Positions 43,852 to 53,659 are shown, counted from the stretch's first letter. The stretch: DNA of 64,000 nucleotides from Acidobacteriota bacterium (GCA_026707545.1 JAPOWR010000002.1:248001-312000), one strand, 5' to 3'. Notes: generated by a model from the sequence alone, not told the origin. Numbers and translations: made by a program.

Positions 43852-46794
43852 CTAGAACAGCTTGAGCACGGCGATGAAGGCGCTCCAGCCGTCGTCGGGG
43901 CCGGCGAGGGCGGTGCCGACGTCCATGTTGACGACCGTACCCCAGGGGCCGATGAACGTGCCGACGATGCCGACGCCGGCGAGCAGCTCGTTGTCGAGGC
44001 CGGAGGCGGCGTCCGTGGCCCATGCGGCATCGCCCACCAGGTCGATCCGGAAGATCTCGCCCAGTTCAAAGCCGTAGGTCAGATGGGTGGCGGCTGCCCG
44101 CTCGGCGCGCACCTTGTCGCTCTGGTAGCCGTGGACGGTCACGTCCGAGAAGAACCCGAACTCGTACTTGCTGAAACGGTCGAGGTCGCTGCCGTCCACG
44201 TACTCGAAAGACAGGCCGACCTTCTGGAACTTCGGGAGATGCCAGGTCTTGGCAGCGCCGACGTTCCAGAGCGTGTAGCGATCCGGGGTCAGGTTGGCCC
44301 CGCCCAGGCCCCAGGGCTCCCAGTCCGCGCGCACGTTCCAGGTGCCGCCCGCCACCAGGCGGTAGCCGGAGCGGATGTAGCGGAGGGTGGCCCCCAGGCT
44401 GTGGCTCAGGTGATCCGAGGGCAGGACGAAGTCGTCGCCGGTCTGGTCGGCGCGCTGGAAGTTGTGCCAGGACAGCTCGTAGCGGAGGTCGAGCTTGGTG
44501 AAGCTCCCGAGGGGCCGGCCGAGACTGAAATCGATGTTCGGGCGCAGCCGTTCGACGGTCTCCTCCGGCGCTTCCATGCCGTCGCGGTAGAGGGTGTCCT
44601 GGCCGGCGAACGCCAGTGCGAAGACGTCGACGCCGGCATCCCAGCGCGATCCGAACAGGCTCGGGTTGGCGATGTCGGCCAGGATCAGCGGCCCGGCGAT
44701 GAACAGGTCGGCCTGGGTGCCGGTGCCGCGCCAGTCGAATGAGAGCCAGTTCACGCCGCCGAGGGGCAGCGGGCCGTCCTGGGCCTCGTCGTAGAAGGCG
44801 CCGCCGAGGATGAACATCCGGGTCTTGTCGTCCTCCTTGACGACCCGTTCGCCGGTCTCGTTGTCGACGACCAGATAGCGAAGCCCTTCTTCCGTGTCGC
44901 GCACCATCGTCGCCTCGGAGCCCAGGGCCGCCTGACGGCGAGCTTCGAACTCGGTCGGGTTGATCTCGATGCCCGTCAGTTGGATCTCCCGTTCGACGAT
45001 CGTGGTGGCGTTCAGGACCGAGAACAGTTGCTGGCCGATGAGGCGGTTCGGCAACCAGTACGACGACCGGTCCCAGGCCGCGGGCTCGCCGTTCGCGTCG
45101 AGCGGCGTGTAGAAGGTCGTCTCGTCGTTCGAGAGGACATCTCCGGTGAGGCCTAGCTGGACCGCCCGGGTCTTCACGCGGGCGAAGAGCTCGCGATCGA
45201 CCCACACCGTGCCGCGGAACAGGCTGCGCCCTTCGGCCAGAGCGCCGGCCGGCTCGAAGTCGACGACCCAGGTGTCGCGGCCCTCGACGGTCGCGGTGCC
45301 GCGGAGCCGGTAGCGGTACTCCTTCGTGAAGGTGATCTCGGCCGGCATGGCCGCGGCCTTCTCCGGCTGGATCAGGGGGATCTCCGGGATCTTCTTGCGC
45401 CGCCAGCGGATCCCGTTGACGTAGAGCGTCTGCCAGACCCAGTCGAAGCCGGCCCCCTGACGGAAGAAGAAGGGGCCCTGGAAGGTCGCGTCGACGGACT
45501 GCACCCCGGTGCCGAGCTGGAAGCGCATGGACGTCGTGTTCGTGGCGGTGTAGTTCGCGATGCGCCGCGACTGGTCGTCTTCGAAGGCCTGCAGCCGCCT
45601 CAGGATCTCGCCCACCGGGACCTGACGCGTGTCGGCGACGGTCAGCGCCTCCTCGACGCTCGCCGCGCCCTCGAGACTGACCGCCAGGTCGCGGTCGAGG
45701 CGGAAGACGAAGGGCCCGTCGGTCTCGGCCAGCTCGAGTTCGTAGCCGCGCCGGGTGCGCCGTCCGCCGAACAGCAGGTCGGTTTCGCCGGTCGCCGGAT
45801 CGAAGCGCGCAGGCGAGCCGATCTGCCGATCGTTGAAGCTGAGGGTCACCGGCGCTCCCGCCGCCGGTGGTGACACGACGATCCGCAAGCTCAGGTCCTC
45901 GCCGTGGACGAAGCTCCAGGCGTCGGCACCCGCGGGCGTCGAGTAGGGATCGTAGGCAACGTCGCCCGAGAACTCCTGGGCGATCAGCCGTGCGGCGCGA
46001 ACCGCCGCGGCGTCGGCGTCGGGGTCGCCGGTGAGTGCGAACAGGGACAAGCTGGCACCTGCCTCCGCCTCGGCGGCGGCGCGCACCAGCAGGGCGCCGC
46101 CAGCGTCCGCGTCGGCGGCCGGACCGCGCTCGACCGCCATGAAGGCGTCCGGATCCAGGTCCCGGAGCAGTCGCCTGAGGGCGGCCAGATCGATCTCTCC
46201 GACCGCCGCGCCGGCACTGACCGAGACGCCGTCCAGATAGGCGTCGAGTTCCTGCCCATAGAGGCTGCGCATCAGCTCCGCATCGGCCGGTAACGACTGG
46301 GAGACGACGACCGCATCCGGTTGCGCGCCGGAGACCGCCACCGCGGCCCGCTTCAGAGCGAGGGCATACTCCTGGACCTGCACGGGCTCGTCCCGGAGCT
46401 CCACCGGCCAGACGAGCTGGAAGAAGGCGCCCGGCGAGGCCGTCCGCGCGAGATCGGCCAGTCCCTCCAGTTCCTCGGAAAGCTCGTCCCCGCGGTCCGC
46501 CGCCGGCGGCGGACCGGCGAAGCGGACGGCGTACCAGGGCACGGCGCCACTGTCGCGCAGCCTCGATGCCACCTCTGCCGCGTCGTCGATCGCGGCCTCA
46601 TCCGTCAGATCGACGGGCCACTTGACCACCAGCAGCGCCTCCTCCGGCAACTCCGGCAGCGCACCCAGGATCTCCGCCGCTCCGCTGGGGTCCTCAGTCG
46701 CCAGACCGACACACGGATTACAGGGCAACTGCCCGGCGACCGGCAGTGCTGCAAGGAGCGCGATCGCCCCAACCAGTAGAGCTTGTTTCCTCAT
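43852..46794 (-). CDS. Large secreted protein with C-terminal outer-membrane barrel
   Basis: Protein of 980 residues, not recognised as a known family. After the signal peptide (RKQALLVGAIALLAALPVAG) there is a PCNPCVG segment with two Cys, then an N-terminal domain (about 30-330) in alternating helix/strand form, for example ALLVVKWPVDLTDEAAIDD and GAFFQLVWPVELRDEPV, which could be a TIM-barrel-like fold. The middle (about 400-660) is beta-rich and contains GTVWVDRELFARVKTRAVQ, resembling outer-membrane lipoprotein-sorting or carboxypeptidase-regulatory folds. The last 300 residues are amphipathic strands ending in VLKLF; a C-terminal Phe is the BAM recognition signal. ATG at 46794 precedes the signal peptide. 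The role is unknown. Confidence 0.7.
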   Translation of the reverse strand: MRKQALLVGAIALLAALPVAGQLPCNPCVGLATEDPSGAAEILGALPELPEEALLVVKWPVDLTDEAAIDDAAEVASRLRDSGAVPWYAVRFAGPPPAADRGDELSEELEGLADLARTASPGAFFQLVWPVELRDEPVQVQEYALALKRAAVAVSGAQPDAVVVSQSLPADAELMRSLYGQELDAYLDGVSVSAGAAVGEIDLAALRRLLRDLDPDAFMAVERGPAADADAGGALLVRAAAEAEAGASLSLFALTGDPDADAAAVRAARLIAQEFSGDVAYDPYSTPAGADAWSFVHGEDLSLRIVVSPPAAGAPVTLSFNDRQIGSPARFDPATGETDLLFGGRRTRRGYELELAETDGPFVFRLDRDLAVSLEGAASVEEALTVADTRQVPVGEILRRLQAFEDDQSRRIANYTATNTTSMRFQLGTGVQSVDATFQGPFFFRQGAGFDWVWQTLYVNGIRWRRKKIPEIPLIQPEKAAAMPAEITFTKEYRYRLRGTATVEGRDTWVVDFEPAGALAEGRSLFRGTVWVDRELFARVKTRAVQLGLTGDVLSNDETTFYTPLDANGEPAAWDRSSYWLPNRLIGQQLFSVLNATTIVEREIQLTGIEINPTEFEARRQAALGSEATMVRDTEEGLRYLVVDNETGERVVKEDDKTRMFILGGAFYDEAQDGPLPLGGVNWLSFDWRGTGTQADLFIAGPLILADIANPSLFGSRWDAGVDVFALAFAGQDTLYRDGMEAPEETVERLRPNIDFSLGRPLGSFTKLDLRYELSWHNFQRADQTGDDFVLPSDHLSHSLGATLRYIRSGYRLVAGGTWNVRADWEPWGLGGANLTPDRYTLWNVGAAKTWHLPKFQKVGLSFEYVDGSDLDRFSKYEFGFFSDVTVHGYQSDKVRAERAAATHLTYGFELGEIFRIDLVGDAAWATDAASGLDNELLAGVGIVGTFIGPWGTVVNMDVGTALAGPDDGWSAFIAVLKLF

Positions 46795-46974
46795 CGCTTC
46801 GGTTTCAGTTCCAGCCTCAGTGGCGGACCTTAGCCCGGATAACACTGTTGGGCGGCTCAGATTCCCGGACTCAATCATCCAGTCCGGCAGCTGCTGGTAC
46901 GGCGGTCGTCATGCCAGGTTGCGCACCTGCCACTTGTACACGAGGGAAGCGCTTCGGCAGGCCGATGCCCTCCA

Positions 46975-47149
46975 GCCGGTCCGGAGTCCGGGGAGAGGGT
47001 CCCAGCGGGCTCGAAGCGAGCGACGCTCGACGCCGTTTGGGTAACCGACGCCTAACCGAAGCGAGCGGAGTGAAGTGAGCGCCACACCCTCGCATTCCGA
47101 CTGAGCGCGAACGTCCGTTTGGGACCCTCTCCCCGGACTCCGGATCGGC
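46975..47149. repeat. Element with 30-bp inverted repeats in the recA-downstream gap
   Basis: The 372-base gap 46795-47166 holds no convincing gene. Within it, arms 46975-47004 and 47120-47149 are inverted copies (30 bp, one G-T mismatch; 25 bp are perfect, containing GTCCGGGGAGAGGGTCCC-type sequence). The 115-base interior has small hairpins, for example GCTCG-AAG-CGAGC at 47009-47021, GAAGCGAGCG twice, and the direct repeat CCGTTTGGG at 47033-47041 and 47115-47123. It could be a small non-autonomous element or a structured RNA or terminator region. No transposase is nearby. Confidence 0.7.
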
Positions 47150-47166
47150 GGGTGAGCTCTTGGTCC

Positions 47167-48240
47167 CTAGCCCGCCGCGGCCGTGCGGTCGCCCGACTCC
47201 TCAGCGGCGGCCGCGACGATGGGCGGGAGTCCCATCTCGGAGCGCAGGTGGGCTTCGATCTCGTCGGCGAGGTCGGCGTTGTCGCGCAGGAACTGCTTCG
47301 CGTTCTCCCGGCCCTGGCCCAGCCGGACGTCGCCGGCCGAGAACCAGGCGCCGCTCTTCGCGACGCGCTTGTGCTGGATGCCGAGGTCGATCAACTCGCC
47401 GACGCGCGAGATGCCCTCGCCGTAGTCGATGTCGAACTCGGCGAGCCGGAACGGCGGGGCGACCTTGTTCTTGACCACCTTGATTCGCACTCGCGAGCCG
47501 ACCACCTGGTCGCCGTCCTTCAGCGCTGCGATGCGCCGGATGTCGATGCGGACCGACGAGTAGAACTTGAGCGCCCGGCCGCCGGTCGTCGTCTCGGGCG
47601 AACCGAACATGACCCCGATCTTTTCGCGGATCTGGTTGATGAACACCACGGTCGTTCGCGACCTGGCGATGATGGCGGTCAGCTTGCGCAGCGCCTGGGA
47701 CATGAGGCGGGCCTGGAGGCCGACATGGGAGTCGCCCATCTCGCCTTCGAGTTCGGCGCGCGGCACCAGGGCGGCGACCGAGTCGATCACGACGATGTCG
47801 AGCGCGTTCGAGCGCACGAGCATCTCGGCGATCTCCAGCGCCTGCTCGCCGCTGTCCGGCTGGGAGACCAGCAGCTCGTCGATGTTCACTCCGATCTTCT
47901 CGGCGTACTCGGCATCCAGCGCGTGTTCCGCGTCGATGAAGGCCGCGGCGCCGCCGGCGCGCTGCGCCTGCCCGACGACCGACAGGGCCAGGGTCGTCTT
48001 GCCGCTCGATTCCGGACCGTACACCTCGACGACGCGGCCGCGGGGAAAACCGCCGGTGCCGATGGCATGGTCGACGGCGAGTGAACCGGTCGAGATCGAC
48101 TCGATACCGAGGTTCTCCTGCTCGCCGAGGCGCATGATCGCGCCCTTTCCAAACTGACGTTCGATCTGCGTGAGCGCGCCCGAGATCGCTTCCTCGCGGC
48201 CGGCTTGCTGCTTGCGCGCCTTCGTGCGGGTTGGGGTCAT
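47167..48240 (-). CDS. recA: Recombinase RecA
   Basis: DNA strand-exchange ATPase and SOS co-protease, 357 residues. The sequence has [15 protein letters not shown], Walker [16 protein letters not shown] (around residue 75), the MAW motif in [17 protein letters not shown], Walker [19 protein letters not shown], loop L1/L2 segments ([35 protein letters not shown]) and the C-terminal domain ([23 protein letters not shown]). ATG at 48240 has a GAGAGG sequence 14 bases upstream. The 181-base gap to the divergent murB gene shows no LexA box that I can recognise. Confidence 0.98.
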   Translation of the reverse strand: MTPTRTKARKQQAGREEAISGALTQIERQFGKGAIMRLGEQENLGIESISTGSLAVDHAIGTGGFPRGRVVEVYGPESSGKTTLALSVVGQAQRAGGAAAFIDAEHALDAEYAEKIGVNIDELLVSQPDSGEQALEIAEMLVRSNALDIVVIDSVAALVPRAELEGEMGDSHVGLQARLMSQALRKLTAIIARSRTTVVFINQIREKIGVMFGSPETTTGGRALKFYSSVRIDIRRIAALKDGDQVVGSRVRIKVVKNKVAPPFRLAEFDIDYGEGISRVGELIDLGIQHKRVAKSGAWFSAGDVRLGQGRENAKQFLRDNADLADEIEAHLRSEMGLPPIVAAAAEESGDRTAAAG

Positions 48241-48421
48241 GGGTTTCTTCGTTCCTCTCTTCTTGCAATGGCGCGTTGGCGGCGGCCCCGGCGTCGTCGA
48301 CGCGGGGAGTCGTGGCTATACTTCCGCGCGACCGATGCGGCGCTCCCCTGGATCGTCAGACGGTTGAACGGAAGGCGGGATTCGGCCGCTGCGGACGCTC
48401 GGCGACGTGGTGTAGAACAAC

Positions 48422-49417
48422 GTGACAGCCGACATCGACAAGGGCGCAGTCAGCGTATTGCAGCCCCCCCTGGCCGTCAACCGCGAACTCAGGGACCTGC
48501 TCGCCGTGGTTCCCGGCGTGAAGGTGCGCGAAGCCGTTCCGCTGGCGTCGGTGACGACGCTTCGCATCGGCGGTCCCGCGGACCTCTTCGTCCGCGTGGA
48601 GTCCGAGGCGGCGCTGCTCGCGGTCATGACCCTGGTCCGGGAGTGCGCGAGCGCCCTGCATCTGCACGGTCACGGCTCGAACGTCCTGTTTCCGGACCGC
48701 GGCATTCGTGGTGTGGTGTGCCGGCTCCGCGGAGAACTCGAGTCGGTCGAGGTGGAGGGCGAGACGGTGCGCTCCGGCGCCGGGGTCACGCTGGCCAGAC
48801 TGGCGCGGGACACGTCGAAGCAGGGTCTGCTGGGCCTCGAGGCCCTCTCCGGGTTTCCCTCCACCGTCGGCGGCGCCGTGGTGATGAACGCCGGCTGCTA
48901 CGGCACCGAGATCAGGGACGTTCTCACCGAAGTGCGCGTCGCGCGGCCGGGGCGGCCGGTCGAGACCGTTCCAGTGTTGCGCCTCGAGCCCGGCTACCGG
49001 ACGACCAACCTGCAGGGGACCGACGCCGTCGTGACCCGGGCGGAGTTCCAACTGCGGAGCGGCGATGGCGCCGCCGCGCTCCGGAGGATCGACGAGCTGA
49101 ATCGCCGGCGGTGGCGGAGCCTGCCGTCCGGCAAGCCGAATGCCGGCTCCGTGTTTCGCAACCCGCAGGACGACTTCGCCGGCCGGTTGATCGAAGCCTG
49201 CGGCCTGAAGGGGCTGCGCCGCGGCGGCGCCGAGATCAGCCAGCGGCACGCCAACGTGATCGTCAACCGGGAGAAGGCAGGCTCAGCCGATGTGCTCGAG
49301 CTGATGGTGGCGGCGCACCGGGCGGTTCGAGACCGGTTCGGCGTCGAACTGCGGCCCGAGATCGTGCTGGCCGGCGACCTGGCGGAGGAGTTCTGGGAGC
49401 GCGCCCGTTCCGGTTGA
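48422..49417 (+). CDS. murB: UDP-N-acetylenolpyruvoylglucosamine reductase
   Basis: Flavoenzyme that reduces the enolpyruvyl group to make UDP-MurNAc for peptidoglycan. The protein (331 residues) shows NTTLRIGG-like TTLRIGGPADLFVRVES, the FAD-binding HGHGSNVLFPDRGIRG, LSGFPSTVGGAVVMNAGCYG, GSVFRNPQDDFAGRLIEACG with the catalytic Ser, and the closing GVELRPEIVLAGD with the catalytic Glu. GTG at 48422 is the likely start, preceding an N-terminal extension of about 30 residues. It stands alone, away from other mur genes, and diverges from recA. Confidence 0.94.
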   Translation: MTADIDKGAVSVLQPPLAVNRELRDLLAVVPGVKVREAVPLASVTTLRIGGPADLFVRVESEAALLAVMTLVRECASALHLHGHGSNVLFPDRGIRGVVCRLRGELESVEVEGETVRSGAGVTLARLARDTSKQGLLGLEALSGFPSTVGGAVVMNAGCYGTEIRDVLTEVRVARPGRPVETVPVLRLEPGYRTTNLQGTDAVVTRAEFQLRSGDGAAALRRIDELNRRRWRSLPSGKPNAGSVFRNPQDDFAGRLIEACGLKGLRRGGAEISQRHANVIVNREKAGSADVLELMVAAHRAVRDRFGVELRPEIVLAGDLAEEFWERARSG

Positions 49418-49497
49418 CCGCCACCTGGACCGGGCGCGACAGGCTATCCTCATGGCTCCATTGTGATCGCGAGGCTGACGAAGCGAAGGGGGAGACG

Positions 49498-50028
49498 ATG
49501 AACGGGACTCTGAATCGGACATGGTGGCGGCGACCGGAAGCGGTCCTGGGCCTGGTGGCGGCCGTCGCGCTGCTAGCCCTTGCCTGCGGCGGCGGTGGCG
49601 GCGTGGCCGAGGCGCGTGTCGGCTACATCGCCGAAATGCGGTCCTTCGCGGTTCAGGCCCCGGTCGCCGACGAGGCGATGGAAGCCGAAGCCGCCGAGGC
49701 CGACATGGAGGCCGAGGCGGAAGGCGAAATGCCGGCCGAGCCCGCCACGGTCGATGTTCTGCTCGACATCCTGGTGCACAACGAGGGTTCGGGAACGCTG
49801 GACGGGATCACCGTCGATCTCACGATCGCCGATCCGGACGGGGCAGAGAAGGAACGCCGGCTGCTCTGGATCGAAACCGCGGGTCTCACGAAGGGCTCCC
49901 AGTCGCAGGTCGTCTACGAACTGACCGGCGTCGCCTACACCGAGGGCGACGGTTTCCACGTCGAGGTCCGGCACCCGATCCCGATGGAAGAGCGCGGCGA
50001 CTACCGGGAGTTCGACGGGGAGCAGTAG
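49498..50028 (+). CDS. Uncharacterised lipoprotein with acidic Ala/Glu linker
   Basis: Protein of 176 residues. ATG at 49498 is preceded by GGGGGAG and followed by a lipoprotein signal (VAAVALLALACGGG, with lipobox Cys). Residues about 55-85 are an Ala/Glu-rich low-complexity stretch (EAEAAEADMEAEAEGEMPAE), then a beta-rich domain (about 85-175) with VDVLLDILVHNEGSGTLDG and VVYELTGVAYTEGDGFHVEV that resembles the FxLYD- or CARDB-like folds of extracellular proteins. The domain would sit away from the membrane on the flexible linker. Function unknown; it lies between murB and the sugar transferase (opposite strand). Confidence 0.7.
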   Translation: MNGTLNRTWWRRPEAVLGLVAAVALLALACGGGGGVAEARVGYIAEMRSFAVQAPVADEAMEAEAAEADMEAEAEGEMPAEPATVDVLLDILVHNEGSGTLDGITVDLTIADPDGAEKERRLLWIETAGLTKGSQSQVVYELTGVAYTEGDGFHVEVRHPIPMEERGDYREFDGEQ

Positions 50029-50062
50029 CGCAGCCAACCCCGTCGGCCGACTCCCGGCGGCG

Positions 50063-51490
50063 TCAGTAGGCGTTCTTGGTCAGACCCCGGCGCAGGGTCA
50101 GCCAGAGGATCTGGAAGTCGAGACGGAGACTCCAGTTCTCGATGTAGTAGAGGTCGTACTGGATGCGCTTCCGGATCGAGGTGTTGCCCCGCCAGCCGTG
50201 GACCTGGGCCCAGCCGGTCAGCCCGGACTTCACGCGGTGGCGCAGCATGTAGTTCGGGATCTCGTCGCGGAACTTGCGCACGAACGCGGGTCGCTCGGGG
50301 CGCGGGCCGACGATCGACATGTCGCCGCGGAAGATGTTCCAGAGCTGGGGAAGCTCGTCGATCGACCAGCGTCGCAGGAAGGCGCCGATGCGGGTGCGGC
50401 GGGGGTCGTTCTCGACCGCCCACACCGGCCCGGTCGTGGATTCGGCGCCCATGCGCATCGAGCGGAACTTGAGGATCATGAAGGAGTGGCCGTCGAGTCC
50501 CATCCGCTCCTGGCGGTAGAACAGCGGTCCGCGGTCCTCCAGCTTGATCAGCACCAGCACGACCGGCAACAGGGGCAGCAGGACGGTCATGGTCGCCACG
50601 GAGATGCCGATGTCCATCGTTCGCTTGGCCAGGCTCGACCAGCCCTCCATCGGCACGTGGGAGAGGTTGATCACCGGCGTGCCGTCCACGTCCTCCATCT
50701 CGGCGCGCAGCGTCGCGTACTGCAGGACGTTCGGCACCAGGCGAATCTCGATCAGCTCATTGCCGATCCGGTCGAGGAGGTTGAGGATCTTCCGGTGCGC
50801 CTCGAATGGCAGGGCGATCATCACCTGGTCCACGCTGTACCGTTCGATGGCGGCTTCGAGGTCCTCGAGGGTGCCGACCACGTTGACGCCGCTGACCGGC
50901 TCGCTGGCTTGCTTGGCCGGGTCGTCGTCCAGGAAGCCGACGACCTCGTAGCCGAGCTCGCGGTGGCGGACGAGCTTGGCCGCGATCTCCCCGCCGCTGT
51001 CGCCGGCTCCCACGATCAGGATGCGGCGCACATTGTGGCCGCTCCTCCGCACGACGCGCAGGAAGGCCCGGGTGACGAAGCGAAGCAGCGCGACCAGGAA
51101 GATGTCGCTGGCGACGAACAGGGCGAAGAAGGCACGGCTGTAGGAGAACGGGTCGTCGCTGCCGGCCTGGGTCAGCCGGTCGAACGTCAACACGGCCGTG
51201 AGGATCACGAGTGCCAGCATGGTCGCGACCACGATGCTGATCGCCTCGTCCACGCGGCTGTGTCCGCGGCGTATGCGGTAGAGGCCGTGGAAGTAGTAGA
51301 CGATGGGCCAGATCAGCAGGATGAAGGGCAGCATCCTGAGGTAGGGCTCGAAGTCCGGTACGGACTTCGTCACTTCGATCACCGGCTGCACGAAGCGGAG
51401 GTACCAGGCGAGGAAGAAGGCGCCGACCGTGGCGAGGACATCGCCGGCGATGTTCAGCGTGGCGGTAACGCGGAGTCGCTTCTGGAGCAC
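50063..51490 (-). CDS. Polyprenyl-phosphate sugar-1-phosphate transferase (WcaJ/exopolysaccharide type)
   Basis: Initiating enzyme for exopolysaccharide or capsule synthesis, 475 residues. About five N-terminal membrane helices (residues 10-130; VGAFFLAWYLRFVQPVIE), a CoA-binding-like cytoplasmic domain with ILIVGAGDSGGEIAAKLV and VGFLDDDPAKQA, then the bacterial sugar transferase domain: LAKRTMDIGISVATMTVLLP, LFYRQERMGLDG, MILKFRSMRMGAE, RRWSIDELPQLWNIFRGD and MSIVGPRPERPAFV. It transfers a hexose-1-phosphate to undecaprenyl phosphate; UDP-glucose or galactose is the usual donor. A glycosyltransferase gene lies 89 bases upstream on the same strand. No polymerase or flippase follows inside the window. 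Confidence 0.92.
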   Translation of the reverse strand: MLQKRLRVTATLNIAGDVLATVGAFFLAWYLRFVQPVIEVTKSVPDFEPYLRMLPFILLIWPIVYYFHGLYRIRRGHSRVDEAISIVVATMLALVILTAVLTFDRLTQAGSDDPFSYSRAFFALFVASDIFLVALLRFVTRAFLRVVRRSGHNVRRILIVGAGDSGGEIAAKLVRHRELGYEVVGFLDDDPAKQASEPVSGVNVVGTLEDLEAAIERYSVDQVMIALPFEAHRKILNLLDRIGNELIEIRLVPNVLQYATLRAEMEDVDGTPVINLSHVPMEGWSSLAKRTMDIGISVATMTVLLPLLPVVLVLIKLEDRGPLFYRQERMGLDGHSFMILKFRSMRMGAESTTGPVWAVENDPRRTRIGAFLRRWSIDELPQLWNIFRGDMSIVGPRPERPAFVRKFRDEIPNYMLRHRVKSGLTGWAQVHGWRGNTSIRKRIQYDLYYIENWSLRLDFQILWLTLRRGLTKNAY

Positions 51491-51579
51491 GGTGCTGAAG
51501 GTCGTATGAGTGGGACGCCCGACCCTGGCGGGCGCCGGATGTTAACAATCCAGCCAGGCCTCCCGCGGCTGGCCGATGC

Positions 51580-52719
51580 TCAGCTTGCCGTCTCCCCGAG
51601 CACGTCCCGGTAGATCGCGAGTGTGCTCTCCGCGGCGGTCTGCCACTGGAAGCCGGCGGCTCGGGAGGCGCCGCGGTCGGTGAGCTGCCGTGCGTGGCCC
51701 CGGTCGTTCATGCACCGCTCGATGGCAGTAGCGATCTCTTCCACCTCCAGGGGGTTGACGAGTTCCGCATAGCCCTGTGCGATCTCTTTGAGCGACGATG
51801 TGTTCGACGTGATCACAGGCACACGCGAGGCCATTGCCTCGACCACGGGCAGCCCGAACCCCTCGTACAGGGTCGGGTAGAGGAACAGGCTGGCTCCCTG
51901 ATACAGGGCCGGGAGGACGCTTGCCGACACGTGGCCGACGAGCTGGACGTGGTCGCCGACGCCGAGCTGGCGGGCGCGGCGCTCCAGCTTGAAGTCGCTG
52001 CCGGGCCGCGCGCCGACGCAGACCAGGGGCGCGTCGAAGCCGGCCCGCGAGCGTGCTCTGGCGTAGGCCTTGATCACGCGGTCCAGGTTCTTGTGGGGTT
52101 TCGGATTGCCGACGAACAGCATGTACGGCTGACGGACGCCCACGTCCTTCAGGTGGGCGTCGAGCTCCTCCGCGCTCAGCAGCCTCCGGAAGCGATCCTC
52201 GACGCCGTTGTACACGACGTGGATCCTCTCTTCCTGGATGTCGAAGTAGTCGAGCAGGTCTCTCTGCGTGTTCCGGGACACGGCAATGATCCGGTCGGCT
52301 CGGCTGACGCTGTGACGGAACATGTGCTGGGCGTAGAGGGACGCGGCACGGCTGGGCAGGAAGCCGGGGTAGAGCAGGTGGATGATGTCGTGGATCGTGA
52401 CCACCGTCGGGCAGGGGACGACAGCCGGTAGAACGTAGTGGGTGGCGTGGTAGAGGTCCAGGCTCGAGCGTGAGATGCGCCAGGTCATCATCGCGATCTC
52501 GCGCACCGAGTACACCGGGGACCGTTCGACGACAGAGCGGAAGTTCGGCGGCAGGTCCGCCGCGAAGTCGCGATCCTCGGGTCGGACGAACAGGACGTAC
52601 TCGTTGGCGCCGGCTTCCCCCTCGGCCTCGATCCGCGCCAGTCCGTGGATCAGATTCGAGACGTAGACACCGATGCCGAAGTCGCGAACCTTGCGGGCGT
52701 CGATGCCGATGCGGGCCAC
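51580..52719 (-). CDS. Glycosyltransferase family 4
   Basis: GT-B fold sugar transferase of 379 residues. The N-terminal IGIDARKVRDFGIGVYVSNL segment and YHATHYVLPAVVPCPTVVTIHD fit the acceptor-binding domain, and the C-terminal domain has YMLFVGNPKPHKNLDRVIKA, VQLVGHVSASVLPALYQGA and YEGFGLPVVEAMASRVPVI with the two conserved Glu residues (EX7E) of the family. Probably adds a sugar to the lipid-linked precursor made by the neighbouring transferase (inference from position). ATG at 52719 fits the family start. Confidence 0.9.
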   Translation of the reverse strand: MARIGIDARKVRDFGIGVYVSNLIHGLARIEAEGEAGANEYVLFVRPEDRDFAADLPPNFRSVVERSPVYSVREIAMMTWRISRSSLDLYHATHYVLPAVVPCPTVVTIHDIIHLLYPGFLPSRAASLYAQHMFRHSVSRADRIIAVSRNTQRDLLDYFDIQEERIHVVYNGVEDRFRRLLSAEELDAHLKDVGVRQPYMLFVGNPKPHKNLDRVIKAYARARSRAGFDAPLVCVGARPGSDFKLERRARQLGVGDHVQLVGHVSASVLPALYQGASLFLYPTLYEGFGLPVVEAMASRVPVITSNTSSLKEIAQGYAELVNPLEVEEIATAIERCMNDRGHARQLTDRGASRAAGFQWQTAAESTLAIYRDVLGETAS

Positions 52720-52869
52720 CCGCCAAGCCTAGCGCCGGTCGCTCGACGCCCGCGCCGAGATTGACAGTTGCCGCAACGATTCGTAGCCTCTCTGGTTTGC
52801 GCGGTCGCGCCTGGCCGGAATGTGCGGGGGCCCTGGTTCGCGATGGCGGCACGCCTGGTGGAACGTGAG

Positions 52870-53430
52870 ATGCACCTGCAGCTCGACCAAGCCCGCAACG
52901 GTCCGCTGCGCTGGCATGAACACCTCGAATCGGCCGCTGCCTGTTCCGGGAAGGACGGGGCCGGGCGGGACGGGGCGATCGTGCTGGGCAGCGTCGACTG
53001 CGAGGGCAGTCTTGTCTTCGTCGGCCCGGACTACCTGCTGGAGGGGACACTTCACTACAGGCAGAGGCTCCACTGTGATCGCTGCCTGACCGCGTACGAG
53101 CAGGAAGTTGACCTGCCGCTCGCCTTCGTCGTGACGAATCGGCATGACGATGTCTCCGCGACCGACGACGGCGCCGGTGCGCGCGAACTCGAGCCGGAGG
53201 ACCTTTCGACGCTCAGTGCGGTAGAGGGGGCGGTCGACCTGGCCGTGCTGGTCCGGGAACAGGTGGAGCTCAACCTGCCGATGAAACCGATCTGCGATCC
53301 GTCCTGCCGCGGACTCTGCCCGCAGTGTGGAGCCGACCGCAAGAGGGAAGTCTGCACCTGCGCCGGGGAACGGCCGGACCCGCGCTGGTCGGGGCTGGAG
53401 GCGATCCGCGAACGACTTGGCGGAGTATGA
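52870..53430 (+). CDS. YceD/DUF177 family protein
   Basis: Protein of about 186 residues, related to bacterial YceD, which is known as a factor needed for 23S rRNA accumulation. The DUF177 pattern is present: [20 protein letters not shown], with a Cys-x2-Cys pair, [28 protein letters not shown] and further Cys in REVCTC, which could bind a metal. It sits directly before rpmF, the conserved position of this family. ATG at 52870 begins MHLQLDQ, the usual type of start; an ATG at 52843 or a still earlier start is possible. It forms the head of the plsX-fab operon. Confidence 0.85.
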   Translation: MHLQLDQARNGPLRWHEHLESAAACSGKDGAGRDGAIVLGSVDCEGSLVFVGPDYLLEGTLHYRQRLHCDRCLTAYEQEVDLPLAFVVTNRHDDVSATDDGAGARELEPEDLSTLSAVEGAVDLAVLVREQVELNLPMKPICDPSCRGLCPQCGADRKREVCTCAGERPDPRWSGLEAIRERLGGV

Positions 53431-53473
53431 TGCCGCGCCGCCAGAGCGGCGGTGTGGAGAAAGGAATACTGGA

Positions 53474-53659
53474 ATGGCAAATCCCAAACGGCGGCATTCG
53501 AAGGCGCGCCGTGACCGCAGGCGGTCGCATGACTACTTGAAGCGGCCGGCGGGGTCAGTGTGCCCGAATTGCGGCGAAACGAAACTTCCTCACCGCGCCT
53601 GCAGTCACTGCGGTCACTACCGCGGTCGCGACGTGGTCGACATGGAGGACGTGCTGTAG
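53474..53659 (+). CDS. rpmF: Ribosomal protein L32
   Basis: Small 50S protein of 61 residues beginning with [20 protein letters not shown], then [19 protein letters not shown] with four Cys for zinc (C+ form). ATG at 53474 follows GGAATACTGGA. The order yceD-rpmF-plsX-fab is widely conserved and ties ribosome production to fatty-acid synthesis. Confidence 0.97.
   Translation: MANPKRRHSKARRDRRRSHDYLKRPAGSVCPNCGETKLPHRACSHCGHYRGRDVVDMEDVL

Noticed and set aside
48241..48421. LexA/SOS box in the recA-murB gap
   Set aside because: No CTGT-N8-ACAG or GAAC-N4-GTTC type palindrome was found. A TATACT at 48317 could be a -10 box but has no clear partner.
48205..49497. Upstream extension of the lipoprotein frame through murB
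   Set aside because: The lipoprotein signal and SD at 49498 fix the start; the upstream part is Arg-rich shadow of murB.
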